From: Oxalobacteraceae bacterium CAVE-383 | Lineage (GTDB): Bacteria > Pseudomonadota > Gammaproteobacteria > Burkholderiales > Burkholderiaceae_D | Assembly (NCBI GenBank): GCA_004134995.1 | Contig: REGP01000001.1 | Coordinates: 372,001-436,000 of the forward strand | Reading direction: 5' to 3' | DNA: 64,000 bases | Part shown: piece after piece, positions 8,487-15,727 of the stretch | Layout of the letters: each line of letters opens with the position of its first letter | Position numbering within the stretch: position 1 is the first letter of the stretch | Notes under the pieces: generated by a model | Database searches by the model: none | Seen by the model: the letters and a program-made list of their open reading frames with translations, nothing else | What the model was told of the DNA's origin: nothing | Translations under genes and position numbers: made by a program

Positions 8487-9725
8487 ATGAGCGAACAAAA
8501 TCACCACGTCGCCGTTGTCGACAAGCGCCCCTTTTTCGAAAGAGCATTATCCTACGGCTTGCAGCAAGGTTTGCTGGAACGGACGCATTGCGAAAAAATG
8601 ATCGCCGACGGCGCCAAGGGCAGCGTGCAGGTCGCCGATTTTTTCGGCAGCAGCCATCTGCATGCCGATCTGGAAAATGCGCGCCGGCGCATTGTCAATC
8701 TGGTCAGTCTGTATCTGGAGCAGCAGTCCAATGGCGATCTGCAAAAGGCGGCGCAATCGTTGCGGGACAATACCTTTTTGTCGCATTCGCGCGGCGGCAA
8801 CGAGATGCTCAAAGCGCTGCATGCCATGCCCGACAGCACCGTGTTCGGCGATGTCAAATCGCAGCCGGTCAAGGATTTCCAGGATGAACGCACCCTGGCC
8901 AAACCGTTTTCGCTGGCCGCTTATCGCAAGCAATTGCAATCGCGCGAGCAGGTCGCCGCCGTCATGGGCGCCGCGCAATGGCTGGCCGGCGATGCCGGGC
9001 TGGATCGTTCGGAACTCGATTTCGTCAGCGCGGAAAGCGTGATCCGCAGCGCGGTACTGATGCGCGCGGCCGGCGTCGACGGTTTCCCCGACCGGGTCCG
9101 CTTCGCCAAGACCGTCGAAGCGCTGCGGCAAAAGGCCCTGGCCGCCGGCAAGTTCAAGCTCGCCGCCGGCATGCTGGACGATTTGCCGGCGTCTTTTCGT
9201 CCGATTGCCGACAAGGTGCGCCGCAACATCGAAAAGAACGACGCCCCTTTATTCCTCGATGCCGCCGCCGGCCTGGATCGCCTGCTCAACGACCTGGAAA
9301 CACGCTATTTCGTGGCCGAGGGCGGGCTCGATGACGTCGCCGATTTCGATGCTTTCGTCTCCAAGGAATGGCATCGGGTCATGCAGGGCAAGGAAGACCC
9401 CTATTCGCGGCTGACCGCATTCATGTGCATCGCCGCCGGCATGGCGCCCAAGACCAGCCTTGCCGCGGCGGAAGCGAAAAGCCTCATACGCAAGGTGCGC
9501 GAGCACGGCTTCGCAAGCGCCGCGGTCAGCGCTTTCATCCGGGATTCGGCCCCTTTTGACCTCAAGGACAATCTGCTGGCATTGTGGGAAGATGAATTCC
9601 TGCCGGAAGCGGAACTGGCGCTGCTGGACGAGGATGACTTGAATTTTGTGCGTGGATTGGCGTTTTTAAGGGAGAACTGCAATATCAAGGCGGCGCCGGC
9701 GCCGAGAAAGAGCGCCGGGCATTAA
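8487..9725 (+). CDS. Hypothetical protein, last gene of the J-domain cluster
   Basis: This 412-residue soluble, mostly helical protein has no recognised domain, signal peptide or membrane segment. The start at 8487 (MSEQNHHVAVVDKRPFF) is preferred to a TTG at 8481. The 11-base gap from the previous gene indicates cotranscription. With the three genes before it, it forms a compact cluster (6888-9725) of one J-domain protein and three unknowns. No catalytic motif was found. Confidence 0.7.
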   Translation: MSEQNHHVAVVDKRPFFERALSYGLQQGLLERTHCEKMIADGAKGSVQVADFFGSSHLHADLENARRRIVNLVSLYLEQQSNGDLQKAAQSLRDNTFLSHSRGGNEMLKALHAMPDSTVFGDVKSQPVKDFQDERTLAKPFSLAAYRKQLQSREQVAAVMGAAQWLAGDAGLDRSELDFVSAESVIRSAVLMRAAGVDGFPDRVRFAKTVEALRQKALAAGKFKLAAGMLDDLPASFRPIADKVRRNIEKNDAPLFLDAAAGLDRLLNDLETRYFVAEGGLDDVADFDAFVSKEWHRVMQGKEDPYSRLTAFMCIAAGMAPKTSLAAAEAKSLIRKVREHGFASAAVSAFIRDSAPFDLKDNLLALWEDEFLPEAELALLDEDDLNFVRGLAFLRENCNIKAAPAPRKSAGH

Positions 9726-9833
9726 GAAGCTGATTTTGCAATGGCTTGAGGACTTGTGCGGGAATTTCCGGCCCGCGCCGCTGTCGGACCGAATTGCGCC
9801 GCCGATACAGGCGGCCTTATCGCGGAGACTGAG

Positions 9834-10151
9834 ATGACGACTTTTGCTATTACGGCAGTGGAGATCGATGCACGCTCGGATCTGGTGACCCGGGTCAAAT
9901 GGGGCAGCGTCGATACCGCCAATAATGTCTGGATTGAGGGTCCGGGGGAGGCTGAGGTGGAGCAAGTGCTGCATGCCATCGGCAACGGCGACGACGTGTA
10001 TCTGGTGTTCCCGGAAGGGCAGGACACGGTATTGGGGCCGCGCCTGGATATCGCGCGCGACGCCGCCGGCCGTGAAACCATCGCGCCGGCTTTCGGCCAG
10101 AGCCAGACCGGCCGCGCCATTTCAGATCTGCCGCGCATCATTACGCATTAG
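9834..10151 (+). CDS. Hypothetical protein
   Basis: This 105-residue soluble protein is rich in beta-forming residues and not recognised. The start at 9834 (MTTFAITAVEID) is supported by GGAG at 9824-9827; the frame is open upstream from 9756 without start signals. Its stop codon abuts the stop of the convergent gene that begins at 10670. No function can be assigned. Confidence 0.65.
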   Translation: MTTFAITAVEIDARSDLVTRVKWGSVDTANNVWIEGPGEAEVEQVLHAIGNGDDVYLVFPEGQDTVLGPRLDIARDAAGRETIAPAFGQSQTGRAISDLPRIITH

Positions 10152-10670
10152 CTACTCGGCCGCGGCCGGGCTGTCGCCGGTCTCCCCGGTCTCCGCCGCG
10201 CTGTCGCTGAAGCTGCATTTCTCGTTGACGACTTCGAAGGCGTAAATCAGGAACCCGTCGCTGTCCACGGTGGCGTACGAGACGCTGGCGATGAAATCGT
10301 CCGATGCGAGCGGATTGCTGCCCGGTTCCACCGAAATGTTCGTCAGGAAGCGGCTTTTGGTGGTTTTATGAATGCCGGTGACGAACGAATACTTGAGGCC
10401 TTTGCCGTTCGGCATCGGCAAACGCCTGGCCGCCACCACCCGTTCCGAACTTTGGCTGATTTTGCCATTGGAATCCGCGGCGATTTGCGTCAATATGCTG
10501 CCATCCCACACAGCCTTGTACGGCGCCGGCAGATTCTTGTCCGGACGGGCATTGAGTTCCCGGCAGGAGATTTCAAAATTGTCGGCGTTGGCCGCGCCCG
10601 ATAAAAGCAGCAGCGGGGCGGCAAGGCAGAATGCAAATAACGGTTTTTTTTTATTATTCGGAGTAGTCAT
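10152..10670 (-). CDS. Secreted hypothetical protein
   Basis: This 172-residue protein has a clear Sec signal peptide (positive MTTPNNKKK, hydrophobic LFAFCLAAPLLLLSG, cleavage near ANADN), so it is probably periplasmic. The mature part contains two Cys that could form a disulphide and shows no recognised domain. The start at 10670 is preferred because the signal peptide begins there; an AGGAAA lies 9-10 bases upstream on this strand. Its start codon overlaps the start codon of the divergent gene at 10669, which leaves no intergenic space. Confidence 0.7.
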   Translation of the reverse strand: MTTPNNKKKPLFAFCLAAPLLLLSGAANADNFEISCRELNARPDKNLPAPYKAVWDGSILTQIAADSNGKISQSSERVVAARRLPMPNGKGLKYSFVTGIHKTTKSRFLTNISVEPGSNPLASDDFIASVSYATVDSDGFLIYAFEVVNEKCSFSDSAAETGETGDSPAAAE

Positions 10671-10884
10671 GGAAAAGTTTCCTGCTTTGGTTAAATGTGT
10701 CAGCGATCTGGTGGATGCGCATACGCATATCTCCATCTTGCTGACCAATGTCATGGGGAATGCCGAAAAGGTCATGCATGGCGACGATGCGGCGCTGACC
10801 TTATCCGATCTGCGCGATCTTCAGGCCGCCATCAAGCTGCAGGAAGTCCTGTGCATGCAGGCACAGATTATCCTCGCGGAATAG
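10669..10884 (+). CDS. Small protein, paralogue of the one at 6123-6338
   Basis: This 71-residue protein has the same length as the product of 6123-6338, with shared ends (MEK start; DLRDLQAAI..LCMQAQIILAE close). GGAG at 10660-10663 gives a good ribosome site 5 bases before the ATG, inside the coding region of the divergent gene. Predicted all-helical and soluble; function unknown. A terminator-like hairpin follows at 10971-10993. The resemblance to the other copy is the main evidence that both are real genes. Confidence 0.7.
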   Translation: MEKFPALVKCVSDLVDAHTHISILLTNVMGNAEKVMHGDDAALTLSDLRDLQAAIKLQEVLCMQAQIILAE

Positions 10885-10970
10885 GAAGCGCAGGGAGAAA
10901 AACACAGGAGGAAACGTCGAAACCGCCGGAAATATCCCGAAACAACAATTGTAATATTGTAAAACAATTA

Positions 10971-10996
10971 AGCCCGCGAAAGATGCGGGCTTTGTC
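10971..10996 (+). terminator. Intrinsic terminator-like hairpin
   Basis: AGCCCGC, a 7-base loop, GCGGGCT, then a short TTGTC tract. It follows the 71-residue protein gene and precedes small-RNA candidate A. Confidence 0.6.
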
Positions 10997-11019
10997 ATTT
11001 GGAGGTCATAAAGGCGCGC

Positions 11020-11025
11020 TACCAT
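11020..11025 (+). promoter_or_regulatory. -10-like box of small-RNA candidate A
   Basis: TACCAT lies 6 bases before the conserved GTCTCC start of element A. A weak -35 candidate, TTGGAG at 10999-11004, is 15 bases upstream. The same position relative to the element is taken by TATAGT in candidates B, C and D. Confidence 0.45.
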
Positions 11026-11031
11026 ATGCAC

Positions 11032-11097
11032 GTCTCCTCCAATTCCCTCTGGATTGGATTAAGCCCGCACATCCTTGACTGTGCGGGCTTTTTTTTG
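11032..11097 (+). ncRNA. Candidate small RNA A (CUCCUCC hairpin plus terminator)
   Basis: The unit opens GTCTCCTCCAAT, forms a first hairpin with arms TCCAAT (11038-11043) and ATTGGA (11053-11058), and closes with a strong terminator: AGCCCGCAC (11062-11070), GTGCGGGCT (11081-11089), eight Ts. The layout is shared with candidates at 15616, 23262 and 23417. The first 12 bases and the ATTGGATT..AGCCCGCA junction are the same as in candidate C. The CUCCUCC stretch is complementary to Shine-Dalgarno sequences. There is no open frame. This is a pattern-based call with no expression data. Confidence 0.55.
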
Positions 11098-11103
11098 CCT
11101 GCG

Positions 11104-11436
11104 CTAGCGGCGATAGTGCGGCCGGCCGTCATACCATCCGCCGCGATCCAGTTCCCAGCCGCGCGGCCCTTGATGCCATTGCGCCGGACGGTAAGTGCGG
11201 TAGCGGTGCACGCGTTCCCAGTGACCCGGCGCCCATACATGCCGGCCGCCGTCCCAATTCCAGTATCCCGGCGCCCAGACATAGCCGGCCCGCGGCGGCG
11301 GAACGCGCTCATAGCGCGGCGGCGGCGGCTGGTTCCCGATAACGACCGAGACTCCCGTTTGGGCCGAGGCCTGCAGGGGAAGCAGGGCGCCGGCGGATGC
11401 CGCAATCAGGGCTGCTGCACAAATTATGCGTTTCAT
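11104..11436 (-). CDS. Secreted WXXGXW/YXWAPGYW-repeat protein
   Basis: This 110-residue protein has a signal peptide (MKRIICAAALIAASAGALLPLQASA). The mature part is rich in Trp, Tyr, Arg, Pro and Gly, with two copies of a VWAPG(Y/H)W motif, matching small periplasmic or outer-membrane proteins of the WXXGXW repeat type in proteobacteria. Their function is not established; a cell-envelope role is assumed. The start at 11436 has AAGGAA upstream on the minus strand. The frame continues upstream, but that part lacks start signals. Confidence 0.75.
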   Translation of the reverse strand: MKRIICAAALIAASAGALLPLQASAQTGVSVVIGNQPPPPRYERVPPPRAGYVWAPGYWNWDGGRHVWAPGHWERVHRYRTYRPAQWHQGPRGWELDRGGWYDGRPHYRR

Positions 11437-11714
11437 GACAGTTCCTTTTAATCCTATGATTTTGACAAAATAAGCTTTCCCGTGTTCTGCCGTCGACAAG
11501 AAATTCTTTTGCTTACAAATCGCTGACTATTTGCCCCAAATTCGGGAAACAGCCGCCGGAAATTGCCGTCAGGCGCGAACGATTCAGGCAGCCTGCCGGT
11601 CTGAAGGAAGTGACCCGGCGGCCGATATGGCGGGTTGCGGATATTGCGATGCAATAATCCCGCGCCGCGGCGCCGTCCCGTCCCGAATCGGATACTTTAT
11701 AGAGGAGTTCGAAA

Positions 11715-12173
11715 ATGAATGTAGCGATAACGCATTTCCGTTCGTTTTGCCGTCATGGCGCGCGCCTGCTGTTGGTCGCATGCGGGGGCATGACGCTTTG
11801 CGTCGCGGCCAATCTGGCGAACGCGGCCGGCGGCAACAGCAAGGATATCGAGGCGAACTATCGGCGCGAACGGGCGTCCTGCATGGACGGCACCAGTAAC
11901 GAAGACCGCGCCACCTGCCTCAGGGAGGCCGCCGCGGCGCGCGACGAAGCGCGCCGGGGGCAGTTGACCGACGATAGCGCCGCGGAGCGTCAAAACGCCG
12001 TGGCGCGCTGCAATGGCCTGCCGGAATCCGACCGGGCCGACTGCGTGCGGCGCGTGCAGGGTGAAGGCACGGTATCGGGCAGCGTCGGCGGCGGCGGCAT
12101 TTTCCGCGAAACGGTGACGACGGTGCCGGCTTCTCCCGCGCCGGCGCCCATGCCGGCAGGCAGCGCGCCTTGA
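11715..12173 (+). CDS. Secreted hypothetical protein, Cys- and Arg-rich
   Basis: This 152-residue protein has an N-terminal signal peptide (positive start, hydrophobic LLLVACGGMTLCVAANLANA). The mature region has four Cys in two similar CX(10-11)C units (ASCMDGTSNEDRATC and ARCNGLPESDRADC), which suggests two related disulphide loops. The tail is rich in Ala and Pro. AGAGGAG precedes the ATG. The family is not recognised; it is probably periplasmic. Two GC-rich hairpins follow the gene. Confidence 0.7.
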   Translation: MNVAITHFRSFCRHGARLLLVACGGMTLCVAANLANAAGGNSKDIEANYRRERASCMDGTSNEDRATCLREAAAARDEARRGQLTDDSAAERQNAVARCNGLPESDRADCVRRVQGEGTVSGSVGGGGIFRETVTTVPASPAPAPMPAGSAP

Positions 12174-12209
12174 TATCCTCTTGATGCGCGGTTTGCTCCG
12201 GTAAACGAC

Positions 12210-12234
12210 AAACCCGCCGGCGTGCGGCGGGTTT
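12210..12234 (+). terminator. Terminator-like hairpin
   Basis: AAACCCGCC, a 7-base loop, GGCGGGTTT, 36 bases after the gene ending at 12173. The T tract is only three bases. Confidence 0.5.
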
Positions 12235-12244
12235 GGCTGCATTC

Positions 12245-12268
12245 AACGCCCGCGATAGCGGGCGTTTT
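12245..12268 (+). terminator. Intrinsic terminator
   Basis: AACGCCCGC, loop GATA, GCGGGCGTT followed by TT. This is the second hairpin behind the gene ending at 12173; together they should stop plus-strand transcription before the small minus-strand gene. Confidence 0.6.
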
Positions 12269-12279
12269 CATTTAGGCGA

Positions 12280-12417
12280 TCAATGATGGACGTCGTCGTG
12301 ATCGATTCCGCAAAGGCCCGCGTAACTTCCCATGACGGTGTGTTCGCGCGAACCTGCCGGGACAGTATTCAGATAGACGACGAATTTTCTCCAAAGGGAT
12401 TTGATCGTATTTTTCAT
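12280..12417 (-). CDS. Small ORF, 45 residues, with strong ribosome site
   Basis: A 45-codon frame starts MKNTIKSLWRKFVVYLN and ends GIDHDDVHH. It is preceded on the minus strand by AAAGGAGGC four bases before the ATG, close to the ideal Shine-Dalgarno. The first 17 residues form a basic amphipathic segment, and the C-terminus is rich in His and Asp. It is below usual annotation cut-offs and no family is known to me. The ribosome site and the separate terminator beyond its stop support translation, but the call rests on one sequence. Confidence 0.5.
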   Translation of the reverse strand: MKNTIKSLWRKFVVYLNTVPAGSREHTVMGSYAGLCGIDHDDVHH

Positions 12418-12499
12418 GAAGCCTCCTTTCGCCCTGACGCAGAGCAATGACATGCGGCCGCCCTAATGCAACCGTCGCGCAGAAAGTACTGCGCGAGCT

Positions 12500-12534
12500 T
12501 ATTTTATTATATAAATTGTTTATATAATAAAATA
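12500..12534. repeat. Perfect AT-only palindrome, 16-base arms
   Basis: The left arm at 12500-12515 and right arm at 12519-12534 are perfect reverse complements of 16 bases, separated by TTG; every arm base is A or T. It lies 45 bases past the stop of the chemoreceptor gene and 82 bases before the start of the 45-codon ORF. It could end chemoreceptor transcription, serve as an operator, or form a cruciform. Confidence 0.8.
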
Positions 12535-12579
12535 GTTGAAAATAGTTGCGATTGCGTTGTATTTGGGCACGGATGCGTC

Positions 12580-14223
12580 TTATGCGGCCAGCGCCGGCTG
12601 CCGCGGGGTAATGTCGACGGCGGGCCGCAGCCGAACCGGCGCCGGGGCGGGCGCTTGATCGCTCTTTTCCTCGTTGCCCAGCGCGAAGACGCTGACCACT
12701 TGCGCCAGCCGCGCCGCCTGTTCCTGCAGCGAGGCCGCCGCCGCAGCTGCTTCCTCCACCAGCGCGGCGTTTTGCTGGGTGACTTCATCCATTTGCGTGA
12801 TCGCCAGGTTGACTTCCTCGATGCCGGCGCTCTGTTCCTGGGTGGCGGCACTGATTTCGCCCACGATATCGGAGACCTGCTTCACGGCGCTCACCACTTG
12901 ATTGATGGTATGGCCGGCCTGTTCCACCAGGCGCGAGCCGGCATCGACTTTATCGACCGAATCGCCGATCAGCGATTTGATTTCCTTGGCGGCGGCCGCG
13001 GAGCGTTGCGCCAGTCCGCGCACTTCACTGGCCACGACCGCGAAACCGCGGCCCTGTTCGCCGGCGCGCGCCGCCTCCACGGCGGCATTGAGCGCCAGGA
13101 TATTGGTCTGGAAAGCGATGCTGTCGATCACGCTGATAATGTCGACGATCTTGCGCGAGGAGGCATTGATCGAACTCATCGTATCGATCACGCGCCCCAC
13201 CACTTCGCCGCCCTCGACGGCGATGCCGGAGGCCGATACGGCCAGCTGATTGGCCTGGCGTGCGTTATCGGCGTTCTGCTTGACGGTGGAGGTCAGCTGT
13301 TCCATTGCCGAGGCGGTTTCTTCCAGCGAGCCGGCCTGCTGCTCGGTGCGCGAGGACAAGTCGAGATTGCCGGCCGCGATTTCGCTGGAGGCGGTCGCCA
13401 TGGTGTCGGCGCCGCTGCGTATCTGGGTAACGACATGGCTCAACTGGTCGCGCATGGAACTGATCGCGAACAGCAGGCTGTGGCGGTCGCCGCGCACGAG
13501 CGGAATCTGCACCGCCAGATCGCCGCCGGCAATGCTGTTGGCGATTGCGACGGTGACATCCGGTTCCCCGCCGAGCTGGCGTTTCAGGCTGCGTGTAATG
13601 AGGGCGGCGGCGGTGATGCCGAACAGCAAGGCGAACACGCCGAGGCTGCTGACGGTCCATTGGGCCATGCGGAAGCCTTTATCCACGGCATGGGCGCTGT
13701 CGGTGATCATCTGGCCTTGCAGGTTTACCAGTTGATTGATGGAGGCCAGATAGGCCTCCAGCGCAGGCTGGAACTCGGGCTTGACCATCAGGCGCGCCCC
13801 GTCGTCGCTGGTTTCCTTTTCCTTGAGCATCTTGGTGCGGATTTCCGTATATTTTTTACGCTTGACGCCGACATCCTCGAACAGCGCAGCTTCTTCCGGG
13901 CGTTTCGGCAGGGCCTCGAGCTCTTTCTGCAAGGCGCTGATGTCGTCGGAGGTTTTCTTGATTGAAAGCTGCATCTCCTTCGATACCGTCTGATCGACCG
14001 TTTCCACGATGGTGACCGTGCGCGCGCCGTTGAGCTGGGTGTAGGAGCTCCACGCCCGCATCAGGCGTTCCTTGACGATATCCTGGTTGACCACTGTATC
14101 CGTCATGCCTTTGACGGTCTTGAAGTTCCATAAACTGACGGCGGTGACGCCGGCGAGAAAGAGGAAAACAAGTGTAAACCCGAGGGCCAGGCGCGAGCTG
14201 ACCTTCATCCGATCGATGTTCAT
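12580..14223 (-). CDS. Methyl-accepting chemotaxis protein
   Basis: This 547-residue chemoreceptor has membrane segment 1 (about residues 12-33), a periplasmic helical ligand domain of about 155 residues in the four-helix-bundle style, membrane segment 2 (about 188-210), a HAMP region, and a long cytoplasmic coiled coil. The invariant hairpin tip is present ([20 protein letters not shown]), which couples to CheA and CheW. There is no C-terminal NWETF-type pentapeptide for CheR and CheB docking; the tail is Pro- and Ala-rich. No che genes are nearby, so it is an orphan receptor gene. The ligand is unknown. Confidence 0.95.
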   Translation of the reverse strand: MNIDRMKVSSRLALGFTLVFLFLAGVTAVSLWNFKTVKGMTDTVVNQDIVKERLMRAWSSYTQLNGARTVTIVETVDQTVSKEMQLSIKKTSDDISALQKELEALPKRPEEAALFEDVGVKRKKYTEIRTKMLKEKETSDDGARLMVKPEFQPALEAYLASINQLVNLQGQMITDSAHAVDKGFRMAQWTVSSLGVFALLFGITAAALITRSLKRQLGGEPDVTVAIANSIAGGDLAVQIPLVRGDRHSLLFAISSMRDQLSHVVTQIRSGADTMATASSEIAAGNLDLSSRTEQQAGSLEETASAMEQLTSTVKQNADNARQANQLAVSASGIAVEGGEVVGRVIDTMSSINASSRKIVDIISVIDSIAFQTNILALNAAVEAARAGEQGRGFAVVASEVRGLAQRSAAAAKEIKSLIGDSVDKVDAGSRLVEQAGHTINQVVSAVKQVSDIVGEISAATQEQSAGIEEVNLAITQMDEVTQQNAALVEEAAAAAASLQEQAARLAQVVSVFALGNEEKSDQAPAPAPVRLRPAVDITPRQPALAA

Positions 14224-14334
14224 TTATCTGTCTCCGGTATAAGAATTTTTATGAACTTATTCTATACGGGAGATTAAGAAAAAAAAGTAAAAATCGATGC
14301 AACTGTGGCTATTTTGGCGTGATTTCGCACGGAA

Positions 14335-14366
14335 TATAAAAAGGCCGGTCCCTTGCGGGCCGGCCT
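14335..14366 (-). terminator. Terminator of the hsp20 gene
   Basis: On the minus strand: GGCCGG, an 11-base loop, CCGGCC, then TTTTTAT. It lies about 65 bases past the hsp20 stop. Confidence 0.7.
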
Positions 14367-14430
14367 CGTTGCGCGAATGCCAAACATGACGCGGATCAAT
14401 GCGCGCCAGCCGCATTGCGGTTCTCATGGA

Positions 14431-14880
14431 TTACGCAGCGTTGCGTTCCAGGCGATGCACATTCTCGCCGTCAATGGCGATCTTGCGCGGTTTCAGGGCT
14501 TCCGGCACTTCACGCACCAGATCGATATTGAGCATGCCGTTATCGAAGCTTGCGCTGACCACCTGAACATGATCGGTCAATTGGAAGCGATGTTCGAAAT
14601 TGCGCGTCGCAATACCGCGATGCAGGAAGTTGCGCTGTTCCTCGGCTTGCTTGCGGCCGGTGATTTTCAGGGTGTCGCGCTCGGTTTCGATTTCCAGTTC
14701 GGAGCGGTCGAAGCCGGCCACGGCCATGGTGATCCGGTATTTATTCTCGGCCACCAATTCGATGTTGTAGGGAGGATAGCTCGGCTGCGCATCGGCGCGC
14801 TGGGCGTTGTCGAAAACCTGCGCAAGACGGTCAAAGCCGATGGCGGAACGATACAGTGGTGCAAAATCATAGGTACGCAT
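14431..14880 (-). CDS. hsp20: Small heat-shock protein, Hsp20/IbpA family
   Basis: This 149-residue holdase binds unfolding proteins during heat stress and hands them to DnaK and ClpB. The start MRTYDFAPLYRSAIGFDRL is typical of the IbpA-type family; the alpha-crystallin domain spans about residues 35-130, and the IEI/V-type anchor is replaced by a short tail (RKIAIDGENV). Upstream on the minus strand are a sigma-32-like -35 (CTTGAAA) and a leader in which four Us can pair with the ribosome site. A terminator follows at 14335-14366. Confidence 0.92.
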   Translation of the reverse strand: MRTYDFAPLYRSAIGFDRLAQVFDNAQRADAQPSYPPYNIELVAENKYRITMAVAGFDRSELEIETERDTLKITGRKQAEEQRNFLHRGIATRNFEHRFQLTDHVQVVSASFDNGMLNIDLVREVPEALKPRKIAIDGENVHRLERNAA

Positions 14881-14886
14881 GGAAAT

Positions 14887-14902
14887 CTCCTTAAAGTAAA
14901 AG
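14887..14902 (-). promoter_or_regulatory. Possible fourU-type RNA thermometer at the hsp20 ribosome site
   Basis: In the mRNA, CUUUU (14902-14898) can pair with AGGAG (14891-14887), the Shine-Dalgarno sequence 6 bases before the AUG, across a six-base loop. Two of the pairs are G-U, as in known fourU thermometers. A second stem, GCGGA with UCCGC, is possible further upstream in the leader. Pairing was done by hand. Confidence 0.45.
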
Positions 14903-14946
14903 CGATGGTTTCGGCGGACCTCTCCTTGAGCATCCGCTGAGGCAGA

Positions 14947-14974
14947 TATACGAGCGCGGCCTGGCTATTTCAAG
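14947..14974 (-). promoter_or_regulatory. Sigma-32-like promoter of hsp20
   Basis: On the minus strand CTTGAAA (14974-14968) matches the sigma-32 -35 element exactly. After 13 bases comes CTCGTATA, a partial match to the -10 element. It lies about 67 bases before the hsp20 start. Confidence 0.6.
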
Positions 14975-15009
14975 AGCCCGGAATCAAAAAAATCCAAAAA
15001 TCAGGACAT

Positions 15010-15050
15010 AAAAAAGCCCGGCATGCGAACAACGCATGCCGGGCTTTTTT
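15010..15050. terminator. Bidirectional intrinsic terminator
   Basis: Perfect 18-base arms (six As, GCCCGGCATGCG and the complement ending in six Ts) around a five-base loop. It can terminate the minus-strand gene ending at 15073 and block readthrough towards hsp20. Confidence 0.85.
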
Positions 15051-15072
15051 GACGCAGGGCGCAGGCGATCAA

Positions 15073-15390
15073 TTACCGGCGGTCATGGTCATGGCCATGG
15101 CCATGCTCCCAATGCTCGCGGCGCCATTGGCGTTCGCGCCATTCGCGGCGGGCGCGCCAGTCGGTATGTTCCCAGCGCGGGCCGACGTAGACGGCGGGAG
15201 GCGGGGCGTAGTAAGGCCGGGGTGCGTATACAACCGGCGGTGAATAGACGACCGGCGGCGGTGCGTAATAAGGCGCCGGCGCGCCGGCATAGATGCCAAC
15301 CGATACGTGCGCGGCGGAGGCGGCGCCGGACCACATGGCGGCGGCAACGCCCAGCGCGGCTATCAGGCTGATTCTGGAAATGGTTTTCAT
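15073..15390 (-). CDS. Secreted Pro/Tyr-rich small protein
   Basis: This 105-residue protein has a signal peptide (MKTISRISLIAALGVAAAMW, cleavage near GAASA). The mature part has a central low-complexity region of repeated YYAPPPVVY-like units and a C-terminal Arg-, Trp-, Glu- and His-rich segment ending HGHGHDHDRR, which could bind metal. Similar short proteins are common in Burkholderiales and lack a defined function. GAGGGAA precedes the ATG on the minus strand. A strong terminator follows at 15010-15050. Confidence 0.7.
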   Translation of the reverse strand: MKTISRISLIAALGVAAAMWSGAASAAHVSVGIYAGAPAPYYAPPPVVYSPPVVYAPRPYYAPPPAVYVGPRWEHTDWRARREWRERQWRREHWEHGHGHDHDRR

Positions 15391-15609
15391 GGTTCCCTCG
15401 CGATGTCTCGTTTTGAATTCGGTGAACCGCGTCTTCGCAGTTCCTTTGCTATGGAGTGAATTCTATGAGCAACAATGCGGCGGCGGTGATACCGAGGCAA
15501 TACAGATGTAACACGCGGTGACAACCGGCGGAAATACAACGATTTCATGGCGCAGCGGGCGAGGGCGTAACAGTATGTAAAAGCAGGCGGAAAAATAAGC
15601 GGGAATCCT

Positions 15610-15615
15610 TATAGT
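15610..15615 (+). promoter_or_regulatory. -10 box of small-RNA candidate B
   Basis: TATAGT, a near-consensus -10, directly before element B. No convincing -35 is seen at the normal distance. Confidence 0.5.
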
Positions 15616-15688
15616 CAAGGCTCCCCTCTGATTCTATCCCCTTGGAATTGGATTAGCCCGCAGACCTTTCAGGATGCGGGCTTTTTTT
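15616..15688 (+). ncRNA. Candidate small RNA B
   Basis: The unit starts about 5 bases after TATAGT with GGCTCCCCTCTG, has a short first hairpin (ATTC..GAAT) with CCCC in the loop, then ATTGGATT and the terminator AGCCCGCA (15655-15662), TGCGGGCT (15675-15682), seven Ts. It shares layout and the ATTGGATTAGCCCGCA junction with candidate A. There is no open frame. Confidence 0.5.
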
Positions 15689-15727
15689 ATGCCCGGCTTT
15701 CAGGCAACTTCCAGGCAATTTCCCGTT

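Larger units (their letters stand above)
15391..15727. other. Intergenic region, 337 bases
   Basis: This region lies between the divergent start of the Pro/Tyr-rich protein (minus strand, 15390) and the 3' end of the diguanylate cyclase gene (15728). It contains candidate small RNA B with its -10 box at 15610-15615. I see no coding gene. Confidence 0.6.
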
